From: an uncultured cyanobacterium | Lineage (GTDB): Bacteria; Cyanobacteriota; Cyanobacteriia; PCC-6307; Cyanobiaceae | Assembly (NCBI GenBank): GCA_903858015.1 | Contig: CAIOGZ010000071.1 | Span: 1 to 64,000 of the forward strand | Direction: 5' to 3' | Length of the DNA: 64,000 nt | Shown here: positions 17,167 to 25,577 of the stretch, in pieces | Layout of the letters: each line of letters begins with the position of its first letter | How positions within the stretch are numbered: the first letter of the stretch is position 1 | Position numbers and translations under genes: made by a program | The notes under the pieces: model-generated | Seen by the model: only the letters and a program-made list of their open reading frames with translations | The model's database searches: none | Told to the model about the DNA's origin: nothing

Positions 17167-17772
17167 TTGGCGCGCAACTTCGCCCAGATGGCCCGTTCCG
17201 CGGAGCAGGTCAACCGCACGGTGCATGTCTCGAAGGAGCCCCTGGCCGAGCCGCCGCTGGCGATCCGCACCCTCGGCGCCCAGGAGTTGCGCACTGCGGC
17301 GCGGCGGATCAGCAAGGTGGATGAGTCGGTGCGGGATCTGGCCCGCGACATGTTGCACAGCATGTATGCGGCCAGGGGCATTGGCCTGGCGGCCCCCCAG
17401 GTGGGGGTGAACAAGCAGCTGCTGGTGATCGATCTGGATCTGGACGAGGCGGCCACCCCGCCGCTTGTGCTGATCAATCCGGAGATCACCGCCGCCAGCG
17501 CCTCGTTCAATTCCTACGAGGAGGGTTGCTTGAGCATCCCCAAGGTGTATTTGGAGGTGGTCCGCCCCTCCACGGTGGAGGTGAGCTTCCGCGATGACCA
17601 GGGTCGCCCCCGGCGGCTCAAGGCCGATGGCTTGCTGGCCCGCTGCATCCAACACGAGCTCGACCACCTCGAGGGCGTGCTGTTCGTGGACCGGGTGACC
17701 GATCAGCACAGTCTCGATGAAGAGCTGCTGCAGCATGGTTTTGATCGCAACCACGTCCAGTCGCTCCGCTGA
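17167..17772 (+). CDS. def: Peptide deformylase
   Basis: Metalloenzyme removing the formyl group from nascent proteins. With the TTG at 17167 as start the product is 201 residues. The metal and active-site motifs are GIGLAAPQVG (71-80), EEGCLSIP with ligand C121, and QHELDHLEG with ligands H163 and H167. I prefer the TTG because the sequence from it (xARNFAQMARSAE) matches the N-terminus of picocyanobacterial deformylases. The ATG seven codons later would remove that conserved start. The frame is open upstream into the S9 peptidase region, where it is not protein-like. Confidence 0.93.
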   Translation: MARNFAQMARSAEQVNRTVHVSKEPLAEPPLAIRTLGAQELRTAARRISKVDESVRDLARDMLHSMYAARGIGLAAPQVGVNKQLLVIDLDLDEAATPPLVLINPEITAASASFNSYEEGCLSIPKVYLEVVRPSTVEVSFRDDQGRPRRLKADGLLARCIQHELDHLEGVLFVDRVTDQHSLDEELLQHGFDRNHVQSLR

Positions 17773-17801
17773 TCCCCCTTCGCCCCCTGAGCTTCGATGC
17801 C

Positions 17802-17999
17802 ATGCCGATGAAACCCCTGGCGGGTGTGTTGCTTGCCCTGGCCTGCCTGCTGGGGATCGCCGCCACGGGATCGGTGTTCGAGCTGGCCTATGGCGACCCC
17901 GACCTTGGCGTCACCACCACCCGCGTGATCCTGGGGTTATGCCTGCCGGGCACCTTAGGGGCCCTGCTGCTGGCAATCCGCATCAACGGCACGGCCTGA
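17802..17999 (+). CDS. Small conserved membrane protein, unknown function
   Basis: 65 residues with two hydrophobic segments (about 6-26 and 40-60) separated by FELAYGDPDLGVTTTR. It reads like a conserved picocyanobacterial short membrane protein, and its codon use fits its neighbours. It follows def by 29 bases in the same direction and may be cotranscribed. The start may be the ATG at 17802 or the second Met two codons on. No function can be assigned. Confidence 0.65.
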   Translation: MPMKPLAGVLLALACLLGIAATGSVFELAYGDPDLGVTTTRVILGLCLPGTLGALLLAIRINGTA

Positions 18000-18194
18000 T
18001 CGCCGGCAGCCCGGCCATATCGCGGCTGTTCGGCCCGATCGCCGGCTACCTGGCCTCCTAGCCGGCAGGCCGGCCTAACGAGGGACCACCAGCTTCCGTT
18101 TGCCGCGATACCCCTGCATACGATTTGCCGAGCCGCTTGCCCAGCAGCTCTCCCCCCGTAGCTCGTCTAGCCGCCGCCCGCCGTGACACCCCTG

Positions 18195-18992
18195 ATGCAG
18201 ATCTTGCTAGCCCCCCGGACTTGGATCGCCACCGCAACCGGCACCGCTTGCGCCTCCGCCACTGCCACCGGCCTTGCCCTGGGCGCCGGCTTGCTGTCCA
18301 GCTTGGCTGGGTTGGCTGCTGCCCCAGCCCGCGCCCAGGTGCCGGGGCCTTCCCTGTTTGGGATGGCGGAGGTCAATCCCGAGCGCTTCCTGGTGGTGGC
18401 GGCTCCGATCGGCAGCAGCAGCCGCTCCCAGCTCAATATCTATGAACAGATCAATGGGCGCCGGCCCTGTTACTCGGTGGCCCCGGGGCGACCGGCGGTG
18501 GTCAACCCCCTGCTGACGGGTTTTGATTTCTCCGGCATCTGCAGCCGTTACATCGATGCCAATGGCTACTCGGTGCGGGTGGGCAGCACCGACCTGGCCA
18601 CGGTGTATCGACTCAGCGTGCTGAGTGGGGCCGCCGACACCGTGCTGATGGCCCTGCCCACCAGGCCCGGTGCTGGCCCCGAGATGGTGGTGGGCCGCAC
18701 CTTCGGCAGCGGCACGGGCTTCTTCAAGTTCGAGCTTGAGCCCGGTTGGCGTCTGGCGCGGCGGCAGTTCCGCGGGCGGTCGCTGGGCCATCTCTATCTC
18801 TACCGCGACAGTTGGCCGCAGCTGGCGGAAACGCCCGCAGCCCTGCCCGGCAGCGGCTCCAGTTCCCCTGCTGCAGGGGCAACGCCGGCACTGCCTGGGG
18901 CCAACCCCGCCCTGCCGGCGGCCAAGCCCGGCGCCCCCGCCAGCCGCCCGCTGGCGGGGCCACCGCCCAGCCTGCCGGCCCAACCCCGCTGA
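18195..18992 (+). CDS. DUF3747 domain protein, secreted
   Basis: Exported protein of about 265 residues from the ATG at 18195 (a GTG at 18183 is also in frame). A signal peptide with hydrophobic core and an Ala-x-Ala-type cleavage region ends near PARAQ. The DUF3747 core follows: FGMAEVNPERFLVVAAPIG, NIYEQINGRRPCYSV, GFDFSGICSRYIDANGYSVRV and a final LGHLYLYRDSWPQ. About 50 Pro/Ala-rich residues form the C-terminus. The family is restricted to cyanobacteria, occurs in the cell envelope or periplasm, and has no assigned function. Two cysteines in the core could form a disulfide. Confidence 0.88.
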   Translation: MQILLAPRTWIATATGTACASATATGLALGAGLLSSLAGLAAAPARAQVPGPSLFGMAEVNPERFLVVAAPIGSSSRSQLNIYEQINGRRPCYSVAPGRPAVVNPLLTGFDFSGICSRYIDANGYSVRVGSTDLATVYRLSVLSGAADTVLMALPTRPGAGPEMVVGRTFGSGTGFFKFELEPGWRLARRQFRGRSLGHLYLYRDSWPQLAETPAALPGSGSSSPAAGATPALPGANPALPAAKPGAPASRPLAGPPPSLPAQPR

Positions 18993-19039
18993 GGGTCAGT
19001 TGCTAGGCTCGAGTGCTGTTTGTCTCAGCGCAGCCTTTC

Positions 19040-19210
19040 ATGACCCAGGTCACCGTCGGCGAAAACGAAGGGATCGAATCCGCCCTGCGTCGCTTCAAGC
19101 GCCAGGTGTCCAAGGCTGGCATCTTTGCCGATTTGAAGCGCCTGCGCCACCACGAGACCCCAACCGAGAAGTACAAGCGCAAAGCCCAACAGCGCCGCCG
19201 TCGCCGCTGA
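19040..19210 (+). CDS. rpsU: 30S ribosomal protein S21
   Basis: 56-residue basic ribosomal protein: it begins [20 protein letters not shown] and ends in an Arg-rich tail ([10 protein letters not shown]). It binds the platform of the small subunit near the anti-Shine-Dalgarno end of 16S rRNA. The start is the ATG at 19040; the frame extends nine codons upstream, but S21 proteins begin at this methionine. It is convergent with the yifB/comM gene on the other strand. Confidence 0.95.
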   Translation: MTQVTVGENEGIESALRRFKRQVSKAGIFADLKRLRHHETPTEKYKRKAQQRRRRR

Positions 19211-19264
19211 TCAGGATTGGCCGCCAGGCCCCAGGGGAACAAACCCGGCCCTAACCCTTGGGGC

Positions 19265-20833
19265 CTACACCCCGGCAGCCACGCCGTCGAAGCTGCGGTA
19301 GGTGAGCGCCTCGGCCACGGCCCGAGCCCCAACCCGCTCCAGCTGGTCTAGATCGCTGATCGTGCGCGCCACCCGCAGCAGCCGTGCCCCGGCGCGGGCC
19401 GAGAGATGGCGCTGCTCGATGGCCCGCTCCCACAGCGCCAGGGCCTGGGGTTCGAGCTGCAGCACCTGGGCCAGGGATCCCGCCGGCAGTCGGCCGTTGC
19501 CGCAGCCCTCCGGGTTGCGGCGTGCCATGCGCGTCCGCGCCGCCCGGACCCGGCTCGCCACGCTGCGGCTCGCCTCCGGTGCGGTATCGCGGCCCGCCGC
19601 AGCGCTGTCGAGGCGGTAGGCGCCAGCGAGCGCCTGGGAGTCGCAGCGTTGCATCACCACCTGGAGATCAATCCGATCCAGCAGCGGGCCGGAGAGCCGC
19701 CCCCAGTAGCGCCGCCGTTGGGTTTCGCCGCAGCGGCAGGCGCGATCCGGGTCGCCCCACCAGCCGCAGGGGCAGGGGTTGGCGGCGCCCACCAGGGTGA
19801 TCTGGCAGGGGAAACGGCAGCGCTGGCGGCTGCGGCTGATCCATACCGAGCCCTCCTCCAGCGGCTGGCGCAGCTGGTCGAGCACCGGTCGCTGGAATTC
19901 GGCCAGTTCATCGAGGAAGAGCACGCCGCGGTGGGCCAGGCTCAGTTCGCCGGGCCGGGGCATGGAACCACCGCCGATCAGGGCTGCGGCGGAGCAGCTG
20001 TGGTGGGGGCTGCGGAAGGGGCGCTGGCGCAGCAGACCTGCCCCTTCTGGCAGCAGACCCGCTACCGAATGCAGTTGGGTGAGTTCGAGCGCCTCGCTCC
20101 GCTCCAGGGGCGGCAGCAGCGCTGCCAGCCGGCGGGCCAGCATCGTTTTGCCGGAGCCTGGTGGCCCCACCAGCAACAGGTGGTGGTCGCCGGCGGCGGC
20201 GATCTCAAGCGCCCGGCGGCCGTGCTCCTGGCCGCGGACATCGGCGAGGTCGTCGCTATCGGCGGTCGCGGCCTTGGCGGTGGCGGCAGGGGCGGCAGCG
20301 GCTTTGGCAGGGGCGGCCAGGTTCGGATCGGCCAGCACCGCCAGGGCCTGGTTCAGGCTGGCGGCTCCCCAAACGGTCAGGCCGTCGACCAGCCGCGCTT
20401 CCGCCGCATTGGCGGCTGCCACCAGCAGGGCCCGCACCCCCTGGCGCCGGGCGGCCATCGCCACCGCCAGCACCCCCCGCACCGGCCGCAGGCTGCCATC
20501 CAGTCCGAGCTCGGCGGCGCTCCAGACCCCCTCCAGCTGGTCGAGGGGCAGCTGGCCGCTGGCCCCGAGCAGGGCCAGGGCAATGGGGAGGTCGAAGGCC
20601 GGACCCTCCTTGCGCAGGTCCGCCGGCGCCAGGCTCACGATCACCCGGGTGAGGGGAACCCGCAGGCCGCTGTTGCGCAGCGCCCCGCGCACCCTTTCGC
20701 GCGCTTCCTGCACGGCGGCATCGGCCAGGCCCACCAGCAGCAGGCCGGGCAGGCCGGGGCCGAGATCCACCTCCACCGTCACCGGCAGGGCCTCAAGGCC
20801 CCGCAGACCCGCACTGCCACAGCGTGCCAACAT
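19265..20833 (-). CDS. YifB/ComM family Mg-chelatase-like AAA ATPase
   Basis: 522-residue hexameric helicase-type ATPase. The N-terminal ChlI-like domain begins MLARCGSAGL and includes ESARERVR-type and IVSLAPADLRKEG blocks. The AAA module has Walker A GPPGSGKTM (after HLLLVGPP) and Walker B VLFLDELAEF. The C-terminal domain includes the four-cysteine segment NPCPCGWWGDPDRACRC and ends with RVARTISDL. ComM proteins drive branch migration during natural transformation, an ability known in some cyanobacteria; that role here is a family inference. The start is the ATG at 20833, and the gene is divergent from the HIT gene. Confidence 0.93.
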   Translation of the reverse strand: MLARCGSAGLRGLEALPVTVEVDLGPGLPGLLLVGLADAAVQEARERVRGALRNSGLRVPLTRVIVSLAPADLRKEGPAFDLPIALALLGASGQLPLDQLEGVWSAAELGLDGSLRPVRGVLAVAMAARRQGVRALLVAAANAAEARLVDGLTVWGAASLNQALAVLADPNLAAPAKAAAAPAATAKAATADSDDLADVRGQEHGRRALEIAAAGDHHLLLVGPPGSGKTMLARRLAALLPPLERSEALELTQLHSVAGLLPEGAGLLRQRPFRSPHHSCSAAALIGGGSMPRPGELSLAHRGVLFLDELAEFQRPVLDQLRQPLEEGSVWISRSRQRCRFPCQITLVGAANPCPCGWWGDPDRACRCGETQRRRYWGRLSGPLLDRIDLQVVMQRCDSQALAGAYRLDSAAAGRDTAPEASRSVASRVRAARTRMARRNPEGCGNGRLPAGSLAQVLQLEPQALALWERAIEQRHLSARAGARLLRVARTISDLDQLERVGARAVAEALTYRSFDGVAAGV

Positions 20834-20946
20834 TTCGAGAGCTGAGCGAGCGGAGTGATCCGAGCGGCGCGATCCGGTGGGATCGATCCGAGCGAGTTAC
20901 TGGCTCAGTGCCACCCCCTGTCCCATCCCCTGTCCCTTCGGGCGCC

Positions 20947-21393
20947 ATGAGCAGCAGCGAGGCCGATTCCGGCGCCAGTCCCTCCTTCAGCTCCGCGAGC
21001 CCCTCCAGCCCCGGGGGCGCCAGCAGCCCCAGCGCGCCAGGGGCGACCCCGGCCGCCAACGACACCATCTTCGGGCGGATCCTGCGCGGCGAGATCCCCT
21101 GCGATGCCGTCTACGCCGACGACCACTGCCTGGCCTTCCGCGATCTGAATCCGCAGGCACCGGTGCATGTGCTGGTGATTCCGCGCCAGCCGATTGCCCA
21201 GCTCGCCGCCGCCGCCCCCGAGGATGCCCAGCTGCTGGGCCATCTGTTGCTGGTGGCGGCCCAGGTGGCGCAGCAGCAGGGTTTGGCCAGCTGGCGCACC
21301 GTGATCAACACCGGCGCCGAGGCGGGCCAGACCGTGTTCCATCTGCATCTGCATGTGATCGGCGGGCGAGCCCTGGGCTGGCCGCCGGGCTGA
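20947..21393 (+). CDS. HIT family nucleotide-binding protein
   Basis: 148 residues. After a Ser/Gly/Pro/Ala-rich leader of about 37 residues comes the HIT fold: DTIFGRILRGEIPCDAVYAD, FRDLNPQAPVHVLVIP and the triad FHLHLHVIGG with the nucleotide-binding histidines. It ends ALGWPPG, as in cyanobacterial Hint proteins. These hydrolyse purine nucleoside phosphoramidates. The start is the ATG at 20947; the open frame upstream (to 20824) is probably untranslated. The disordered leader is longer than in most homologues. Confidence 0.93.
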   Translation: MSSSEADSGASPSFSSASPSSPGGASSPSAPGATPAANDTIFGRILRGEIPCDAVYADDHCLAFRDLNPQAPVHVLVIPRQPIAQLAAAAPEDAQLLGHLLLVAAQVAQQQGLASWRTVINTGAEAGQTVFHLHLHVIGGRALGWPPG

Positions 21394-21456
21394 GGGCTGG
21401 CCGATCACCGCATCCGGGTGGATCAGCGGCGACAATGCCAGCATCCGCCCGGCTCC

Positions 21457-23610
21457 ATGAATCCCCTCAAGGCCCTCCGCGAGCAGCTGGCCAAGCTGCA
21501 GCGCCTGGCCCAGCCCTATTTTTTGCCGCTCGATGCCCAGGGCCAAGGCGGCAGTGGCGGCCAATTTCTGCTGTTGATCCTCGCCCTGGTGGCGGTGGTG
21601 GTGGGTCTGACCCTGCTGCTGCTCACCCTGGCGGTGGGCCTCAGCGGCGCCCTGATCCCCGAGCTGCAGGCCCGCTTCCTGCCGGGGGTGCCCAAGCAGG
21701 TGGCCGCCCTCTGGCAGGGGCCGGCGGGGGTGGTGGTGATGGCGCTGGCGGCCGCCGGTGCCGCGGTGTTTTGGTGGTTTCGGGGGCGGTTGCGGCAGGG
21801 ACGCTGGCTGCCTTGGCTGCTGTTGGGGGTGATCATCCTGCTGATCCTGGTGATCAACGGCATCAATGTGGGCATCAGTTTTATTGCCCGCAATGTGGAT
21901 AACACCCTGGTTGCTTACGACCAGGAGGGCTTCTGGAAAACGGTAGGGATCTATGCGTTTTGTTTGGTGTTGGCCCTGCCGATCCGGGCGATTCAGAGCT
22001 ATCTGATTCCCAAGCTTGGCCTGCTGTGGCGCCAATGGCTCAGCAGCCGCCTGTTGAATCGCTACATGAGCAACCGGGCCTACTACGAGCTCAATCCAAA
22101 CGACGAAAGCCTGGAGGAAATCGATAACCCAGACCAGCGCATCTCCCAGGACACGGCCAGTTTCACGGCGACAAGTTTAAGTGTTACGGTCGAGATCATA
22201 TCGGCTTTGCTCACCTTTTTCAGCTTTATAATCGTGCTGTGGAGTATCAACAGCACCCTGGCGCTCTGGTTGCTCGTCTACTCGGTTGCCGGCACTGCTT
22301 TGGTGGTGTTTGCCAGCCGTAAGCTGGTGAATCTTAATTATCATCAGCTCAAGCTTGAGGCCGATTTCCGCTACGGCCTGGTCCACATCCGCGACAACGC
22401 CGAATCGATCGCCTTCTATCGCGGCGAACAGCAGGAGGCCCGTGAGGGCGAGCGGCGGCTGGATGGGGCGATCCGCAACTATAACCGGTTGATCGTCTGG
22501 GAGGCCTTGATCAATGTGATCCAGCGCTCCTACGACTACTTCTCCCGCTTTTTGCCTTGGCTTGTCATTGCGCCGATCTATTTCGCCAAGCAGGTGGATT
22601 TTGGTGTCTTTGGCCAGGCCAGCATCGCCTTCTCCCAGGTGCTCTATTCGGTGAGCTATATCGTTAATAACATCGATCGACTCGCCGCCTTCTCCGCCTC
22701 GATCAGCCGCCTCGAGGGCTTCCAGAGCAAGGTGGACAGCATTGCCGAGCGCCAACTGGGCCAGGGGGCCGAGGCGCCGAGCCTGGGCCTGGTGGAGGGC
22801 GTGCCTACCGAGGCTGGTATCGGGGCTGGTAGTGGCGCTGCAGCTGCAGAGCAGCGCTTGGCCCAGCCGGCCGGTTTGGCCGCGGCGGGGCCAGCGGGCG
22901 GTGCCCAATCGGGCTCCCCAGCGGGCTCCCTAGCGGGCTATGACGCAAGCTCCGAAGCGATTGTGGTCGACCACGTCGATCTGATCCCCCCCCGCACCGA
23001 TCGCACGCTGATTAAGGATCTCAGCCTCAGCGTCGGGGCCAACCAGCGCCTGCTGGTGGTGGGCCCCTCCGGCTGCGGCAAAACCTCCTTTCTGCGGTTG
23101 GTGAGCGGCCTCTGGCCCGCCGCCGCCGGCCGGGTGTCGCGCCCGCCGCTGGGCGAGCTGATGTTCATCCCCCAGAAGCCCTACATGCTGCTGGGCAGCC
23201 TGCGGGAGCAGCTCTGCTATCCCCAGCCGCCCGATCGCTTCGGCGACGACCAGCTCCGCCACGTGCTGGAGCAGGTGCGGCTGCCGGAACTGGTGCACCG
23301 CTACCCCGACCTCGACATCAAGCAGGATTGGCCCCGCCTGCTCTCGCTCGGCGAGCAGCAGCGCCTGGCCTTTGCGCGGCTGCTGCTCAATGCCCCCCGC
23401 TTCGTGGTGCTCGATGAGGCCACCAGCGCCCTCGATGTCACCACCGAGAAGCTGCTCTACGGCCTGCTGGTGCAGCGCGAGATGGCCTTCGTGAGCGTCG
23501 GCCATCGCCCCACCTTGATCGATTACCACGACACCGTGCTGGAGCTCGATGGCACGGGCGCCTGGCGCCTGCTGCCGGCCGCCGGCTATAGCTTTGTCCG
23601 TCCCACCTGA
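21457..23610 (+). CDS. ABC transporter, fused permease-ATPase of the SbmA/BacA-like (ABC_membrane_2) family
   Basis: 717-residue exporter-type half-transporter. About seven hydrophobic segments lie in residues 30-420, with the ABC_membrane_2 block RWLSSRLLNRYMSNRAYYELN-like followed by NPDQRISQD. A low-complexity Gly/Ala linker (about 445-500) leads to the ATPase: Walker A GPSGCGKTS, signature LSLGEQQR, Walker B FVVLDEATSALD and an H-loop GHRP. Family members move peptides, vitamin B12 or fatty acyl groups; the substrate here is not predictable. The start is the ATG at 21457, following the HIT gene closely in the same direction. Confidence 0.92.
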   Translation: MNPLKALREQLAKLQRLAQPYFLPLDAQGQGGSGGQFLLLILALVAVVVGLTLLLLTLAVGLSGALIPELQARFLPGVPKQVAALWQGPAGVVVMALAAAGAAVFWWFRGRLRQGRWLPWLLLGVIILLILVINGINVGISFIARNVDNTLVAYDQEGFWKTVGIYAFCLVLALPIRAIQSYLIPKLGLLWRQWLSSRLLNRYMSNRAYYELNPNDESLEEIDNPDQRISQDTASFTATSLSVTVEIISALLTFFSFIIVLWSINSTLALWLLVYSVAGTALVVFASRKLVNLNYHQLKLEADFRYGLVHIRDNAESIAFYRGEQQEAREGERRLDGAIRNYNRLIVWEALINVIQRSYDYFSRFLPWLVIAPIYFAKQVDFGVFGQASIAFSQVLYSVSYIVNNIDRLAAFSASISRLEGFQSKVDSIAERQLGQGAEAPSLGLVEGVPTEAGIGAGSGAAAAEQRLAQPAGLAAAGPAGGAQSGSPAGSLAGYDASSEAIVVDHVDLIPPRTDRTLIKDLSLSVGANQRLLVVGPSGCGKTSFLRLVSGLWPAAAGRVSRPPLGELMFIPQKPYMLLGSLREQLCYPQPPDRFGDDQLRHVLEQVRLPELVHRYPDLDIKQDWPRLLSLGEQQRLAFARLLLNAPRFVVLDEATSALDVTTEKLLYGLLVQREMAFVSVGHRPTLIDYHDTVLELDGTGAWRLLPAAGYSFVRPT

Positions 23611-23629
23611 GTTACGGCCCCCTGATCCG

Positions 23630-23881
23630 ATGCGCGACCCCGCCCCGCCGGTTGACCCCGCCGCCAACGCCGATGCCCCTGCCGGCTCCGCCAGCGCCGC
23701 CGCTGCGGCTGCCACCCCAGAGCTGAATAGCCCCACCACCGGGGTTGTGCCGGCCTTCGGCTGGAGCGGCTACGCCGAGCGGGTCAACGGCCGCTTCGCG
23801 ATGCTTGGCTTTGCGGCGGTGCTGCTGATCGAGGCCCTCAGCCGCGACACCTTCCTGCACTGGGCGGGGCTGGTGCCCTGA
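23630..23881 (+). CDS. High light inducible protein (HLIP), chlorophyll-binding-like
   Basis: 83-residue thylakoid protein with one membrane helix carrying the chlorophyll-binding signature ERVNGRFAMLGF (Glu and Asn/Arg ligands) and continuing AAVLLIEAL. The N-terminal half is an Ala/Pro-rich tail. HLIPs bind chlorophyll and carotenoid and protect photosystem assembly under strong light. The gene starts 19 bases after the ABC transporter stop, so cotranscription is likely. The start is the ATG at 23630. Confidence 0.88.
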   Translation: MRDPAPPVDPAANADAPAGSASAAAAAATPELNSPTTGVVPAFGWSGYAERVNGRFAMLGFAAVLLIEALSRDTFLHWAGLVP

Positions 23882-24045
23882 GGGGTGCCTGTGCCGCCCT
23901 GTGAATACAGCAAACGATGGCAACCCAAGGCTGGAAGCGTAGGTTTTTCAATGGGGAAAACGTCGGCCTCCTGATGCAAGGGACGTCGGCTTTCGGATCC
24001 GGGGCGCCGCATTGGTGATGCACGCCTTGGATGAGTCGATGTCGG

Positions 24046-24059
24046 TAGCAATGTTGCTA
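24046..24059. promoter_or_regulatory. Palindrome upstream of the phd-vapC locus, candidate operator
   Basis: TAGCAA-TG-TTGCTA, perfect six-base arms, 27 bases before the antitoxin start. Phd/VapB antitoxins bind short palindromes near their own promoters; the operator role is inferred from position. Confidence 0.4.
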
Positions 24060-24086
24060 GCTTGAATCCAGCCGGCTCTGGTTCGC

Positions 24087-24338
24087 GTGGTTGTCACCAT
24101 CACCAGCCGCGCCTTCAACCAGGACGCTGCCGGCGCCAAGCGCGCCGCCAGCCAGGGACCGGTGTTCATCACCGACCGGGGCCGCCCCGCCCATGTGTTG
24201 CTCTCGATCGAGGACTACCGCCGCTTGCTGGGTCAGGAGCGCTCGATCGCTGATCTGCTGGCCCTGAGCGGCGTGGAGGATCTGGAGCTCCCCCTGATCC
24301 AGCCAGCCGAGCTGGCCCGGGCGGCCGATCTGCCTTGA
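24087..24338 (+). CDS. Phd/YefM-type antitoxin
   Basis: 83 residues. The N-terminal DNA-binding part is TITSRAFNQDAAGAKRAASQGPVFITDRGRPAHVLLSIEDYRRL (residues 4-47, typical Phd/YefM); the C-terminal half would wrap the toxin. The start is the GTG at 24087, matching the family's N-terminus. Its stop overlaps the toxin start (TGATG at 24336-24340). Because the toxin is interrupted, the antitoxin may persist only as a repressor of its own promoter. Confidence 0.88.
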   Translation: MVVTITSRAFNQDAAGAKRAASQGPVFITDRGRPAHVLLSIEDYRRLLGQERSIADLLALSGVEDLELPLIQPAELARAADLP

Positions 24339-24760
24339 TGTTTCTGCTCGACACCAACCTGGTTTCGGAGCTGCGCAAGGTGCGCTTCGGCAAGGCGGAT
24401 GCCGGGGTGGCGGCCTGGGCCGACCAGGTGGAGGCCACGGAGCTGTTCATCGCCGCGGTCACCCTCCACGAACTGGAGCTGGGGGTGCTGCTGATCGAAC
24501 GACGGGATCCAGGCCAGGGTGCACGGCTACGCCAGTGGCTCGATTAGGCGGTGCTGCCCGCTTTCGCGGGGCGGATTCTGGCGGTGGATAGCGCTGTGGC
24601 CCAGCGGAGTGCCGCCCTGCACGTTCCCGACCCCCGACCCTTTCGCGCTGGCCTGATCGCCGCCACGGCCCTGGTGCCCAGCCTGGTGGTGGTGACCCGC
24701 AACCTGGCCGACTTCGAGGCCACCGGGGTGGCGTTGCTCAATCCCTGGCAGCAGGAGTGA
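24338..24760 (+). pseudogene. VapC-type PIN-domain toxin, interrupted by an in-frame TAG
   Basis: PIN-domain ribonuclease. The first part (from the ATG at 24338) has FLLDTNLVSELRK with the first catalytic Asp and TLHELELGVLL with the conserved Glu. After RQWLD the frame meets TAG at 24545-24547, where relatives have Gln or another residue. It then continues in the same frame (AVLPAFAGRILAVDS ... VVVTRNLADFE) to a stop at 24760. A conserved Asp usually found before the GLIAATA block is Ala here (PFRAGLIAATA). The single nonsense change plus the lost acid point to an inactive toxin. Confidence 0.82.
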
Positions 24761-24842
24761 ACCTAAATCGTGAGGGCCGCAGGCCTCAACGCCTGGCTCG
24801 CCTTCTGGCGAGCGCCTCGAAATAGGCCTCCGCATCGAGGGC

Positions 24843-25574
24843 CTATCGGGCGGAGGTTCTGCCACTGCGGCTGCCATAGCCGAGCACAAGGAAGCCACCG
24901 GCAAGGGCGAGGGCGGTGGGGATCACGCGCAGGGCCGTTTCGATCAGGGCTGGCCAGGGGATGGGTGCTGGTGTGGTGGCCTCACTGGTGAGCTGGGCTT
25001 CGGAGCGGGCCAGGCCTTCAAGCAGGTTGCGCTGCCGCTGGGGGAAGGGCAGGACGAGATCGACCGCCGAACTGCTGCCGCTTTGCGGAATCGGCAGGGC
25101 CGCCAGGCGGCTGGCCAGATCCTGGTGGCTGGTGGCGGCGCTGATCGCCTGGCGCAGCTGGCCGATCACCGCCAGACCCTGGAGGCGTTGCTGGTTTTGG
25201 CCGCTGGTCTGTTGGTTGAGGCTGCCCCAGGTGGAGATGAGCTGCAAAGGGATCAGCAGCGCAAAGCCCAGGGCCGCCACCAGGGCCAGCCGGGAGAAGC
25301 GATCGCGGCGGCGGCGCAGGCGGCTGCTTTCGGGATTAAACACCACCGCCAGCTGCAGCAGCACCAGGGCGATCAACGGCAGAAATCCCTGGGAGAGCAG
25401 GGCCTGGATCAGCCCCTGCAGCCAGCGGGGATCCAGCAGCCGCAACGGCAGGGCGGCATTGAGCACCGTGGCAGCAAACACCACCAGCAGGGCCAGGGCC
25501 ACATACCAGAGACGCAGGGCTAGATCAGGCCGATCACCCTGGCGGGATTTCAGCTCCGCCAGCAGGTTGAGCAT
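24843..25574 (-). CDS. HpsJ-like membrane protein
   Basis: 243 residues with four hydrophobic segments (about 24-45, 55-78, 95-114 and 215-235). Between the third and fourth is a soluble loop containing QQTSGQNQQRLQGL and a helix with repeated Gln/Arg. The pattern (RRRRDRFSRLALVAALGFALL followed by a coiled segment) resembles the HpsJ family, linked to exopolysaccharide export and to exosortase/PEP-CTERM systems in cyanobacteria. It lies only three bases downstream of the PEP-CTERM-like repeat protein gene on the same strand, which supports a joint role. The assignment is from memory of the family. Confidence 0.55.
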   Translation of the reverse strand: MLNLLAELKSRQGDRPDLALRLWYVALALLVVFAATVLNAALPLRLLDPRWLQGLIQALLSQGFLPLIALVLLQLAVVFNPESSRLRRRRDRFSRLALVAALGFALLIPLQLISTWGSLNQQTSGQNQQRLQGLAVIGQLRQAISAATSHQDLASRLAALPIPQSGSSSAVDLVLPFPQRQRNLLEGLARSEAQLTSEATTPAPIPWPALIETALRVIPTALALAGGFLVLGYGSRSGRTSAR

Positions 25575-25577
25575 GGC

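Noticed and set aside
19406-20845. Plus-strand frame of 479 codons over yifB/comM
   Set aside because: Antisense to a gene with unmistakable AAA motifs; no protein features of its own.
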